Source: Stenopsyche tienmushanensis (taxonomy: Eukaryota > Arthropoda > Insecta > Trichoptera > Stenopsychidae). From it: a DNA stretch of 64,000 bases. Below, piece by piece: positions 11,282 through 22,176 of the stretch (position 1 is the first letter of the stretch; each line of letters starts with the position of its first letter). The stretch spans positions 806,001 to 870,000 of the forward strand of contig WACJ01000515.1 of the NCBI GenBank assembly GCA_008973525.1, in the 5' to 3' direction. The position numbers and the translations under genes were made by a program. The notes beneath the pieces are model-generated. The model saw nothing but the letters and a program-made list of their open reading frames with translations. It ran no database searches and had not been told where the DNA came from.

Positions 11282-12430
11282 ATGTCTGCTCACGTAGAGA
11301 CGTTGACACAAATTCTGCCAGAGCGTTGGCCTTCTCTTGTTGATATATACAATGGACCCATTGGAATAACAGCGAGAGCTGCAATAAAAAATCAAATCAT
11401 TATTAAGGCTAAATATCCGGATTTTCCAGTCAGACTGTACGCTCCATATAATAGTCCCGAGGATGGAATTATTTTCATATGGAATTGGGTCAGTATAATT
11501 TTATCCTTATCTTGTTATTTTAATATGTATTTGTAGGTAGTCCTGCAATTAAATAACTCAATCATCTTTTATTAAAATATACAGGACATGATGACCATAT
11601 TTTTTAAAACGTGATCAATATTTTTCAGTCTGATTCAGGATTTGAAATATCCGTATACTCAATCCGAAGTGACCAATCAAAATTAATCGAAGCGCTGAAA
11701 AGCTCTAAGGAAATTGATTGGACTCTCCACTGGGACATTTGTGCGATAATACCTGAAGTTCAAGGAAGCATTGTGGAGGTTTTAAATCATTTGGGACATA
11801 AAAAACAAATATTTCATCCAACGTATATCGCTTATATATCTCAAGAAAAAGCATTGCAATTTAATACGGAGTGAGATTTTATTACTATGTACAGATAATA
11901 TTAATGATATTCATTCGCTTAAAAAGGTTCATTGACAAGTCTTATTTCTCGTTATTTTCCAGCCCATATCCAAATACACGTTTAGAAATTATCGGACCTG
12001 AATATGCAAACGACGTCGATCAAGCATGGCCAAGTCGTTATCCTGGTTCGTTGGAATATTTTCAAAATATTCTAAAACTAGGCACATCCTTGGCAATATT
12101 CGGTGAACCGGAAAGAGATATTCGAGGATGGGTTTTAAGAAGCGTACGAGGAGATTTACACGCATTACACGTTAAACCGGCAAGTTTAAATCAATTACAT
12201 ATGCATTGTTATATCATATTGACTTTAAATATAATATATATTTATAGGAGCATAGACGCAAAGGATATGCACAACTTTTGGTGAAGGCATTGAGTAAAAA
12301 TAACGCTAAACATAATATCGAAGCGTTTGGATGCATCGTCACAGATAATAAACCGTCTGCAGCGCTCTTCACAAAAATTGGTTTTGAACTAATAAAAACC
12401 GTCCAGTGGATAGATAATTCCACTAAATGA
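11282..12430 (+). CDS. GLYAT-like N-acyltransferase E (4 exons, GC-AG last intron)
   Basis: Exons are 11282-11488, 11629-11870, 11963-12179 and 12248-12430: 849 nt, 282 residues. Starts MSAHVETLTQILPERWPSL, contains FPVRLYAPYNSPEDGI, then YPGSLEYFQNIL, RDIRGWVLRSVRGDLHALHV and EHRRKGYAQLLVKAL. Introns 1-2 are GT-AG. Intron 3 begins gcaagt at 12180, exactly where all paralogues have gt, so it must use a GC-AG splice pair; GCAAGT is the usual GC-donor form. The reading frame stays open throughout. An AATAAA about 50 bases past the stop could be the polyadenylation signal. Confidence 0.87.
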
Positions 12431-13960
12431 TTATTTTCTACGACCAAATATTATAGTATTATTAGGATTATATTTGTGTAAATAAATCAACTCGTATGTA
12501 AAATCATGTTTTGTAATTTTTATGAATTGATTGCTGATTGAAAGAAAAATTATCTCATAACATTTATTTTTATACAGCTGTGATGTACGATTTAAAAAGT
12601 TATAAGTTTAGACTAGACTAGTTTACTGAACGTGAAAGTAGCAGATATTCTATTTATATTTATAGAAAAAGAAAGAACAAAATCTAACCAGGTAAATTAA
12701 ATTATCAAAGCGGTTTCGTCGTTTTAATATTTCCTGAGCCTCCTCCCTCCAATTGCCCAAGCAAAGACATGCGATGTTTTTTATTGATCATACAAGCGTA
12801 AGTGTAAGTCTTCCAACGCGTCTACTGCCACTCGGCTCCGAATCTAACATGGCTTGTATTTAACTTGTGTGGCAAGTATCTAACTTGCGCCCCTCCTCCC
12901 TCCCAAAAAAGATATTTTGTTAAGTTAAATAATACTATTATAAATGCACTATATTAAATATTATTATTATATACACAATCATCTTGTTACTGGAGTAGTA
13001 GTAGTCTGGCCAGAGACCAGACTTATCTGGTCATTTGCACTTTAAGGTTCTAAATAGAGTAGAGTAGAATAATCTAAAAGAGAGAGAGAGAGAAACAAAA
13101 CACAGTGACGAATCCAAATTTATAACCAGAATGCTTTCAAGGTGCACGTTTAGTGAAGCCTTAAAAAATACAATACATATTGTATTTAGAAAGGTTTTCA
13201 ATCTTCGTAGAATCATTAGAATATCAAATATCAATTCCAGGTCCAAGTCAAATTCCAAGATATGACAGCATGCATTATGCATTAATGAAATCAATAAAAT
13301 ATGATGCAATTGAACATTGTGTATATTGATCATGATTGTTGTTTGAACAAATCATTTGTAATTATTCTATATTTATCTTGTGCATATATTTACAATAGTC
13401 ACATGCGGAAGAAATCTCCATTATTTGCATATCTTGAGGCATGAATATTGTTTGATATGTAACTAGAATTATTTTAATGTAATATCTAGTCATTAGAAGC
13501 TTCTAAGCTGGAAATTTTCTAGAAAATATCTAAAATTTTAGTAGAAAAATCTTGATTTTGGTTTTGTAAATCAGATTTGTTAATAAATAACTAATTTGCA
13601 ACAATAATAAACGTATCTCGTCTTAACCCTTTGGCTACTACAGCTTATTTGGCTGATACCCTGACGCACAGTCAATGAGTCAATATCGATTGTTGTTTGC
13701 AGTCCTCGTTAGTTTCACATTCGACGATATATCGCATTTTAGCACTCTAAAGGTTAACACAATAAAATATGAGCATTAGTCATTTGATTTGATGGTTTTA
13801 AACACATCAAAAAAATTAAAAGGCAATTAATATACAATTTCCTGTTACATCATTTATAAATGTAGTATGTTATAAGTTATCATGTGATTGTAATTTTTAT
13901 TGCAACGGTAATAATATGCCTGGTTTTCAAACGTATTTAAATAGAATTATTAATTGAATA
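12431..13960. other. Spacer E-F, proximal part
   Basis: AT-rich with a C-rich patch (cctcctccctcc near 12736 and 12891) and a short (AG)n run near 13078-13094. The stretch near 12800-12850 (GTCTTCCAACG, then CCGAATCTAA) recurs in similar form near 43165-43215, so it is a dispersed repeat. No gene is seen. Confidence 0.55.
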
Positions 13961-14340
13961 GTCGAGAGTTGCACATGGTTTTTATTTTACTTGACTACTC
14001 TACTTTACACGAATCAACACTGATTAACTCTGTTCATTTTTATAATATATATACTAAGTTGTCTAATCCCTCTTTTGCGCGTTAGACCGACCGCAATAAA
14101 ATAAAGACTGCAATATTTTCGACCGATTGTAAAATTTAAACAACCAACCCAATCAGTTTTTTTCGGACAAACCTTGTTTTGTAATGAGAATTCGTAATCG
14201 TTCTGTAGATAAGTTCGGATATGGCGTCCGATCGCCAGGCGTTCATTCGTCATATCAGCAGTCCGAAAAGTGGACCGGTTGGACACGCAGCCCTTGTGGC
14301 CATGTTTTGACCCATGTTTCATCCTGAATTGGTGCAAAAA
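13961..14340. mobile_element. MITE-like dispersed repeat (copy 1)
   Basis: Contains GAATCAACACTGATTAACTC and CCGAAAAGTGGACCGGTTGG, both found again at 56418-56550; the second part also occurs near 52480-52600. It contains no transposase, so it reads as a non-autonomous DNA transposon. Its ends are not defined. Confidence 0.5.
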
Positions 14341-14539
14341 CTCGGCATTGTTGTGAAGCATCGCTAAATATTCGATTTAAACGTCAAAACAGCAACCGGC
14401 ATCTATACATTAGGTCGGATACTTTTGGGACTATCTTCGTATATTATTTTAAAATGTACATTCTAAAAATATTTAATGGAGGTGGGGAGGCAGATTAAAT
14501 GCTTGCCACGGGCGCTTCAGACCCTCGTTACGGCTCTCG

Positions 14540-14775
14540 CAAATCTATATGTATATAAGAATGAAAATGTGTGTTTGTTTGTATACTATAAAATCCTATA
14601 CCGTTAATCCGATTGCAATGAAACTTTGATAAGTTATTGGGCGTATATTCAAGAAGGTTTTTAAACTAATCTTCATATATAAAAATGACTGTCTGTATGT
14701 ATGTGCTGTATACGCTCTTATAGCGTTTATTCGATTGCGATGAAACTTTGGGGAATTATTTTGCGCACTTTTGTG
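14540..14775. repeat. Two imperfect copies of a dispersed ~115-bp unit
   Basis: Both copies run from a TATATAARAATGA start to GATTGCRATGAAACTTTG (14610-14628 and 14732-14749). A related unit lies in the opposite orientation at about 39240-39345. The family is not identified. Confidence 0.5.
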
Positions 14776-15144
14776 AACATTAAGTAAATTTGTTTTGCGA
14801 GATATTTAATGGATGCACCATGTCAGCGCATGTTTTTGGATCCTGGCCCTTCAATAAATCACGTAACTGCACTAGTATTAAATAAAAAAACAGCAAAAAA
14901 TATTATAGCCCCATTTCTGGACCATCAAATCCTATAATATAGGTTCCTGTAAATGTAATACAAACATGTTGATTTTATTTTATTTTGAAGACCGCAAAGG
15001 GTTAATAGCATCTTTATAGTATTTATTGCGAATTTTAAATTCAAGCGTACCTAATAATGAATTATACTTGATTTAAATAACAGGTTTAGAGCCATTGATT
15101 TTCAATAAACCTATGGGAATACTGTTATTCAACACTTGCCCAAG
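14776..15144. other. Spacer before gene F
   Basis: AT-rich intergenic sequence with nothing recognisable before the gene F start codon. Confidence 0.5.
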
Positions 15145-16339
15145 ATGTCTACTAGTGAAGAGACGTTGACGCTCATTTTGCCAGATCGTTGGTCTTCTCT
15201 TATCGATCTATTTAAGGGACCTGATAAATCCGCAGCAAGATCAGTCATAAAACTACAAATAATCAACAAGCAACAAAATGCAGATTTTCCAGTGAGAATA
15301 TTTGCGCCATATAATAAACCCGAAGATGGAATAGTTTGCATTTGGAATTGGGTCAGTAATCTTCTATTTAATACTCGTATCGTTCATTAAGATTTAATCA
15401 TATTGTTGTATTGTGTTTTAGAGTGGTTCAGGAAGCCACATATCAATTTATGCGACCAAAGATGATCAAACGAAATTGATTGATGCGATGAAAAACACAA
15501 AAGTGATCGATTGGTCAAAATCATGGACCTTTTGTGCTACTTGATCTGATGTTCAATTCGGCATCATGGAGGTGTTGGACCATTTACAAATTAAGAAGTA
15601 CATGTTTCATACGCGTCTTGCTACTTTATCGCTCGACGAAGCACTAAAATTTGATACCAAGTAATGAAAATAGTTCTAGAAATATCAAATCATCTCTTTC
15701 TGGTTATTAATATTGCCTTTTTTGTAGACCAAGTACAGATATCCGATTGCAAACAGTTGGGATTGAATATGCCGAAGAAATTGATGAAGCGTGGGCTATT
15801 CGTTATTCTGGTTCATTGAGTTATTTCAAAATATTATTGAAACAAGGAGCAGGATTAGGAATATTTGGAGCAGTCGATGGGGATATTCGTGGTTGGATAT
15901 TGAGAAGTGCTAGAGGAGAATTACATCATCTCTATATTAAAAAGGTAACTTCAAAGCTATATGTTAGGAGAAACAGAGTAAAAATTATTTTATTCAAATT
16001 AAACCCGGCTTAAAAAAGCTCAAAAGTTACACTTGTTAACAAACTAAACACGTACAAATTTCGTATGGGTACCTAACTTTCTATAGCGTTGTGCTTCTAT
16101 AGCGTGATCCCTATTTCGACGCTACAGAAGTGTTGGCTGTATTTTAAAAGCGAAATATTTTACAGGAACATAGAAGAAAAGGTTATGCACAGCTTTTGGT
16201 CAGAATTTTATGCAAGATGAATGCTGAAAATGATTTAGACATCCATTGTTGTCTCAGTAAAGAAAATACAGCATCCATAGAGCTATTCTCTAATATTGGA
16301 TTCGACGTCAATGATGAAGTTACTTGGATAACCAATTAA
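15145..16339 (+). pseudogene. GLYAT-like gene F with in-frame stop in exon 2
   Basis: Exons fit the family pattern: 15145-15351, 15422-15660 (one codon shorter), 15728-15944 and 16166-16339. All splice sites are GT-AG and the acyl-CoA loop EHRRKGYAQLLVRIL is intact. Exon 2 has TGA at 15542-15544, in phase, after the residues TFCAT; gene E has an isoleucine codon in the aligned CAIIPEV segment. Translation would end after about 109 residues and lose the whole FR47/GNAT domain. With everything else preserved, this is a young pseudogene, a segregating null allele or a sequencing error. Some spacing and residues (NADFPVRIFAPYNKPEDG, AIRYSGSLSYF) differ more than in the other copies. Confidence 0.75.
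16022..16139 (-). mobile_element. Tigger/pogo-like MITE end in intron 3 of gene F
   Basis: On the - strand it starts CAGCCAACACTTCTGTAGCG after a TA at 16140-16141. It continues with CTATAGAAGCACAACGCTAT and GAAAGTTAGG, then CAAGTGTAAC. The same sequence lies at 39583-39700 on the + strand. The CAG start, flanking TA and repeated 'CTATAG' blocks fit pogo/Tigger-type non-autonomous elements. It explains why intron 3 of F is longer than in its paralogues. Confidence 0.6.
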
Positions 16340-18700
16340 AAACAAGTCATTCAATTACTAATATTTCAATATTAATTTAAGGGAATTTTCCTATTCTATA
16401 ATCTATAATAACATGCATGTATCATATAAATTAACATTGTAGAATTTTCATATTTGCAACAAGTAGAATTGTAGTAATTTGTATATTTTTATATTACAAT
16501 TAAAATATGTCTGTGTATTGATTGAATATAACTATGTATGTCTATCTGTTCGTAATACAACCCCAAAGTATTTGATCGATCTAATCCAAATTTTGCTTAG
16601 TTATTCTATGAAAACTTATACAAAATATAGATTAACATCCCCTTTTCTCTTAATAATTCCATTTTTTTCTAAGTTTCTTAAAATTCAAGAACTACAACCA
16701 CAAAACATAATTATGTATATCAATGTTGGTTTATATATTTCTGATAAAGAAATGATGACTAGTCTGAAGAGTCATACATGACCCAATTACTGAAATTGAA
16801 ATAAATTTGATTTAACCACTTATCAGCTATCAGAGAGGTAAAACTATTCTAGATTAGGATGCATTTAAATATGCAAATCGTACGAATCTTTATTTCTTCT
16901 CTATCGTATGTTAACTGATCACATTGCAAAATCCTAATGGTCTGGTCAGATCATCTTATTGATAGAAGGGCTAAAGAACGATCGATTCGCTATTTTCGCA
17001 CGTATATCAATAGATATACCTCGCATTGAAAGGATTAAGCGTTTTTATTCTTGTTATCATACTTAATAATTAAATTAAATATATCTGTTAATTTTTAAAA
17101 ATGTTTGTGAATAGGAAAAAAACATTTTTTTGTGTTTAAGTTTGGAAATAAAAATAGTATTATTTTTATCAAAAACGAGCTAAAATGTACAGTGACATCT
17201 GTGATCATTTTAAATAACTATTTATGCGTGAAATAATTATAATTTTAATAAACATTTTATAAAATGCTAAAAGATGTCACTATAAATTATTTAGTAGCGG
17301 CTCTCAAATATTTAGCGTTCATTCTTATAATTAATAATTTAAATATTTTAAGATTAAATATTTAAGATTAAAATATTTTTATTTATCAAATGCAATTTTT
17401 TATATATAGATTTTATTGTGTTTATGAATTTGTGAAATTTTAAATTGCAAAAACTTTATGCGATTATTTAAATATTCAAATTAATAATCGTAACAGGTCA
17501 ATAATATACGTTAAGTGACATATTGTGCATGTTATTAATTAAATACATTGCAGAAAACAACAATATCGACCGAATTAGAGATTAAACCGAGATTTGTTGT
17601 CGTAGGTCGTGATCGTGAACCGTTTGCAGGCATGCAAATTAATGAATTCATACTCTATCTACAGTTTTCCTGCAACATATTAATCGTTTTTAGCACTGTT
17701 ATTGTGTATATGACTTCAGTCACGTGCAGAATACGCGTGCACATCCACTTGTGTTTCATAATCGCTCAACATAGTCACTAACTAGTATAATCCGTGTAAA
17801 TAAATAATGTTCTTTGTTGAAATTTCTCGGAATGACGTCAAAACGCGTGGCATGATCGCGGAATGACCGCAAAGGTGCGTGAATTGACATTTGAAAATAT
17901 TTTGATGCTTTCAATGTTGTTCGTGATGCGGCTTATCTAGCTTTTTTAGGCGTTGATATGCTACGTTTTAATTTGGGTTTTCCCCATTTTTATTTGCAGA
18001 GGACAGTATCATTGTTCTCGCGAATTATATCATTGGATTTTATCTTCTTTTCGAATCGAAAGAAGAAAAGTCAAATGGTTGCCATCGATAGAAAGAAGTA
18101 GCTCTTTTAACCTTAACGTGCTAACTTTGGTGATTTTCAGGTTCATGCTAACTTTGTTGATTTAAAAAGGTATCAATTTTTGATCATTTTACTATAACCG
18201 TACACAACTTTGATGGCTGATCATCGGCTAATTTTATAGAGTTTGATTTTCTGATGATTGAAACATCTTTTAGCATTCGATGACCGCTATAGATTTCTCA
18301 TAGCAGATGATTTAAAAAGATCCCAGTCCTGTAGCGTGGAATTTTTCGTGGACGATGATGACATAAATATGAACATTTTTTCCTAATTACGAGTGAATGA
18401 ACAAGTCTGATTGAAATTGGAGGATAGGTAACAATTTAAATAGGACTGGATCATACATTTGCATATGATTTCATCACTGCTATCATCAAATGTCTTTTTT
18501 GTTTTGTTTAACGAAACTTTTACGTAAATTTGCGGTTCTTTATCGACGACATTTCTCGAACATTCCACTTTAAGGTCTCATTTTCTGCGATGCCAAGTTA
18601 TCTTTTTGTGTGATTTTCCACACTAAATAACGTCATTCTGATACTTAAAATTAGTAAATAGAAAATTGAAAAAGAAATCATACAAAGTGTCCGCGGGATG
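16340..18700. other. Intergenic region between the GLYAT array and vri
   Basis: AT-rich, no recognised repeat or gene. An open frame at 17548-17781 (start KTTISTELEIKPRFVVVGRD) and one at 18383-18568 on the - strand have no known domain. The left limit of the vri transcript is probably near 18.75 kb. Confidence 0.5.
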
Positions 18701-18752
18701 CTTCTGTGGTCGAAAAATAAAACATGCTTGATCTTATATCGTTCACTTTTTT

Positions 18753-18758
18753 TTTATT
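18753..18758 (-). terminator. Candidate vri polyadenylation signal (AATAAA)
   Basis: First AATAAA I find on the - strand after the vri stop codon, about 975 bases downstream, followed by an A-run on that strand. It would give a 3' UTR of about 1 kb. Confidence 0.4.
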
Positions 18759-19732
18759 GATCTTAACACAATAATATGTAGGTATACACAATATATGTAT
18801 TATATTATTTTTAGACATGTTTTTGAAAAATAAATAAATATTTTACAGATTAATTTGACTTAAAAAAATATCCTTACAGACTAAATATATCATATAAACT
18901 GTATAAGTATTTAAATAACGTTTAACTCCAATTCGTCGTCGTCGTCCTTAACAATAATAAGACAAGTTTATCACCGATCAACTATTCTTTAGATGTAAAA
19001 AGTTTACACAACAAAATAAAAAAAAAGTTCGAAATGCAAATTGGAAAAGACAGCCAGGCTGCGAGAACATCTTCACGTTTGTAAAACTACCACATTTAAG
19101 ACTAATATATATTTATAAAAAGGCAAATGTCAATACGCAATAAACATGTGAAGTCTCTCTGACGGAGGAAGATACAAATCATAAAACAAAATAATAAATA
19201 AATAGAATAATTTAAACATTTGCGATCGATCGCTCCGACGAAGGGCGAGATGAAATCCAGACGTGCGTCTCACAAAATATAGTCTTTTTAGATTTTTTAT
19301 AGTTTTTTTTTGTAAATGGCGCAGCTTATATTAAATAATTATTAATTCGAGGAACTATAATGATGATCATTCTTTTCGATGGGTAAGCAACTTCACTCAG
19401 ACGAGGACGTATTCGAAACGCGGGCACAAAAGAGACTCTAAAAATATTGTCGGTATACGGCGTCGTACAAATTTAAAACAATCTTTTTGGTCTTCGACTT
19501 ACGTATATATCTATGTATATTGAAAAATATATTCGTTCAAGAAGAACAGAGTCGCGATCCTAACAATATGCATACGGTAAAGTTCGATCCGCCGACGGAC
19601 GACCGCCCCCGGGGGGCTCCCGTTCGCTCGCGTCGGAGACACGACGGTCGTCCGGGACGGCAGTTAAATTAGAATAAATATTTTACGGGTAAAAAAAATC
19701 ACAGTTTCAACGGTCGCGGGCGGCCGAGCGAC
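18759..19732 (-). other. Probable 3' UTR of vri
   Basis: About 975 bases between the vri stop and the first polyadenylation signal. Mostly AT-rich, turning GC-rich next to the stop. No open frame of note. The assignment rests on position only. Confidence 0.4.
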
Positions 19733-21025
19733 CTAGTCGTCTCGGTGGTGCGACATCGACGAGCTCCGGCCCTTGTTCTGGTTCATCCTGTTCTTGAGGG
19801 TCGCCAGCTCGGTGGCCAGGCGCGTCAGCTCCGCCTTGAGGTGCTCGTTCTCCTCGGGCTCCCGCGGCGGGAGCGCCGACGGGGGCATCGGGGCGCGGCG
19901 GTACTCGTTGCCGAGGGAGATGCCCGAGTCGCGCTCGTCGCTCGAGCCCTCGGCGTCCCAGGGCGGGGACGCCCTCATGAGGCCGGGCTCCTGCTTGATG
20001 TGCTGGAGGGAGAGGAGGGCGCCGGCGACGTCGCGGTCGCCCAGGTGGGACTTGTGCCGGAGCTTGAGCGGCAGGCTGTTGTTGGCCTCGCTCTGGCCGT
20101 AGGCGCCGCCGTCGCCCTGCTCGTCGCCCGAGCCGGACAGGCTGGACACCTCGTAGGGGCTCGGCGCGCGGCGCGAGCGCGACAGGTTGAGCACGCTGCC
20201 GGCGCTCGCCTCGAAGTGCGTCGCGTAGCCGCCGTAGTCGCAGGCGTCGCGGTAGGGCGTGCGCGAGGGGCTGCGGTGGGGCTGCTGCGGCGGCGAGTGC
20301 GGGGGCGGCGCCGACAGCGAGGCGTGCATCGCCGGCGACTGCGAGAGCGCAGCGGGCGCCGGCGCCGGCGGGAAGAGCGCCGCCGGGGGCGCGCCGCCCG
20401 ACAGCTTGGAGCGCTTGGTCACGCAGAGGACCTGGTCGCAGGTGGGCAGCGTGGCCATCACCTGCTCGATGCTGACGAGCGCGTCGCCGCAGATGCCGTA
20501 CTTCTCCTTGATGGCGTCGAGCTGCGCCTTCAGCACGTGGTTCTCCTTGGACAGCTCGACGACGCGCTGCTCGAGCACCATGTCGTTGAACCTGCGCTTC
20601 TCCCTGGAGCGCTTGGCGGCCTCGTTGTTCCGCCGCCGCCGGTCCCAGTAGCCGTCGTCCTTCTTGTTGTCCGGGATGAACTCGCGCTGCTTGCGCTGCG
20701 AGAAGAAGTCCTTGCGCTTGAAGTCGAAGCCGGGGGGGTAGTTGTCCGAGTTGTGCGAGTCCGCGCTGAGCGGGCCCACGCCGACGAGCATCGGAGGCTC
20801 GCGGTGGGGCTGCTGCCTCGGGGGGCTCGACGGCGAGGCCAGCAGGGGCGGGTAGAGCAGCGGCGGCGCCGACTGCTGCGGGGGCTGCTGCGCCTGCTGC
20901 TGCATCGGGGGGAGCTGCTGGAGCTGCTGGAGCTGGAGCTGGTGCTGCGACTGCTGCTGGTGGCCGATCATGAACTCGGCTACCATGTTGCGGCGGGGCC
21001 GCGCGAAGCGGAGAGAGGCGAACTC
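19733..21025 (-). CDS. vri: vrille, bZIP transcription factor (main coding exon)
   Basis: NFIL3/PAR-type bZIP repressor of the insect circadian clock; Drosophila VRI represses Clk and also has developmental roles. Counting from Met at 20986, residues ~109-171 hold the bZIP. The basic region is NNEAAKRSREKRRFNDMVLE with the invariant Asn and Arg, followed by leucine-zipper positions L-L-L-I at 7-residue spacing. The preceding KDDGYWDRRRR and following YGICGDALVSIEQVMATLPT are typical of vri/NFIL3. The N-terminus is Gln/Pro-rich. The C-terminal half has NLSRSRRAPSPYEVSSLSGS, LPLKLRHKSHLGDRD, a SUMO-type IKQEP and a last coiled coil (HLKAELTRLATELATLKNRM). A strong acceptor (ctcttttcgcag, exon from 21025) makes the upstream ATG at 21043 intronic. 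Start is either ATG 20986 or an unseen upstream exon. GC3 is very high compared with the GLYAT genes. Confidence 0.93.
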   Translation of the reverse strand, partial: EFASLRFARPRRNMVAEFMIGHQQQSQHQLQLQQLQQLPPMQQQAQQPPQQSAPPLLYPPLLASPSSPPRQQPHREPPMLVGVGPLSADSHNSDNYPPGFDFKRKDFFSQRKQREFIPDNKKDDGYWDRRRRNNEAAKRSREKRRFNDMVLEQRVVELSKENHVLKAQLDAIKEKYGICGDALVSIEQVMATLPTCDQVLCVTKRSKLSGGAPPAALFPPAPAPAALSQSPAMHASLSAPPPHSPPQQPHRSPSRTPYRDACDYGGYATHFEASAGSVLNLSRSRRAPSPYEVSSLSGSGDEQGDGGAYGQSEANNSLPLKLRHKSHLGDRDVAGALLSLQHIKQEPGLMRASPPWDAEGSSDERDSGISLGNEYRRAPMPPSALPPREPEENEHLKAELTRLATELATLKNRMNQNKGRSSSMSHHRDD

Positions 21026-21263
21026 CTGCGAAAAGAGAGACAATCCGTCAGAAACGAAACGAAAGGAAGCTAACGACGATCGGGCGTCCGGATTTCGGGT
21101 CGAGCCCCGGAGGCTCGGCGATCCGGATCGCGTCGACTCGGCGCAGCGACTGATGCGTTTTCGGGTAAACTGTGTCTACACACGCTGAAAAATATTTATC
21201 ACGTTGTCACAGTGAGTAATTGATATTGCATAAGATATTGAAAATGTTCTCGCTTTATCTCGC

Positions 21264-21272
21264 ATTACGCAA
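21264..21272 (+). promoter_or_regulatory. PAR/NFIL3-type site ATTACGCAA
   Basis: Matches one RTTACGCAA/Y form of PAR-bZIP and NFIL3 sites. Nearest such site to the vri coding exon, about 240 bases upstream of its acceptor. Confidence 0.4.
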
Positions 21273-21589
21273 GATTGTGTTCTTTCCCGACGTCGCTATC
21301 GACGGTCACGTTCTTTGTTTTCAGCGAGAGTCAAAATCTCGATCTCGGGACTCCCCGAGATAGCGCACGGCATAGAGACCGGTCGTCTGGATTCGAACGC
21401 TAAAAATGCGAGTCAGGCGCGAGCTCGCCCGAGACGAGAGAGCGCACGCGGCGAACTTGAACTTCGCGCGATCGGATCGAAACGGATCCGAGCCGGTCGA
21501 CTCGCCTCGATCGATCGAAAAGGGGTCAGGCGCCGTTGCGCAGTCGACCGAGATTGCCCAACGAGCGACTAGAACCGAACGGGAAAAGA

Positions 21590-21597
21590 TGACGCAA
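21590..21597 (+). promoter_or_regulatory. CRE/C-EBP-type site TGACGCAA
   Basis: Composite CRE-C/EBP half-sites. Further exact copies lie at 21806-21813, 22745-22752 and 30163-30170, and a reverse-strand near-copy TGCGTCAT at 22627-22634. Confidence 0.4.
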
Positions 21598-21668
21598 GCG
21601 GCGACGCTTTGCGCTTTCAAAACGTATCTCGTTCGAAATCGAACCGGGGATTGCGATACTCGCGCGCA

Positions 21669-21674
21669 CACGTG
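21669..21674. promoter_or_regulatory. E-box CACGTG (vri upstream 1)
   Basis: Canonical CLK/CYC E-box, set in a palindromic ACACGTGT. vri is a known direct CLK/CYC target in Drosophila. Confidence 0.45.
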
Positions 21675-22170
21675 TCGATACACATTCTTTACGAAACCGA
21701 ACCGATCGAGTCGCATCTGCCTCGCCTTCCGTCGGATCGGCGCCCACTCGAACGCGACGGGAAGCGTCCGAGTGCGATTTGAATGCCAACTGCGAATAGA
21801 ATCCATGACGCAACTCTCGCAAAACAGTCGCGAGACGCTCGGACGACGGAAAAGGTTCGCGAAAAGGTTCGCGAAAAGATTGCGCGAAATTTGCATAGTA
21901 TCAATAGCCGATCGAATCGCACGCGCGTTTCGATCCGATCGGGAAGCGGAAGGAGCTCCGGGTGCGATCGATCCGGCGGCGGAGGCCGAGTCCGCGCCTC
22001 GTCACGCGACCCGACGAATGTCAGTCGGTCGGCGAGGTCAGTTCCGCTCTCGTCGAGGATACGCGCGTTACATCATCCGCGTATGTAAATCGATGCGATT
22101 TTGCATATCGCACCAAACCGCACGGCCCGGAAGCGCGCAGTCGATGCAATTGCGCCTTGTTTTGAAGGTA

Positions 22171-22176
22171 CACGTG
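22171..22176. promoter_or_regulatory. E-box CACGTG (vri upstream 2)
   Basis: Canonical E-box about 1.15 kb upstream of the vri coding exon. Confidence 0.45.

Noticed and set aside
19745..21073. 442-codon open frame on the + strand opposite vri
   Set aside because: Antisense shadow of a very GC-rich coding exon; low-complexity Arg/Leu/Gly-rich product with no domain.
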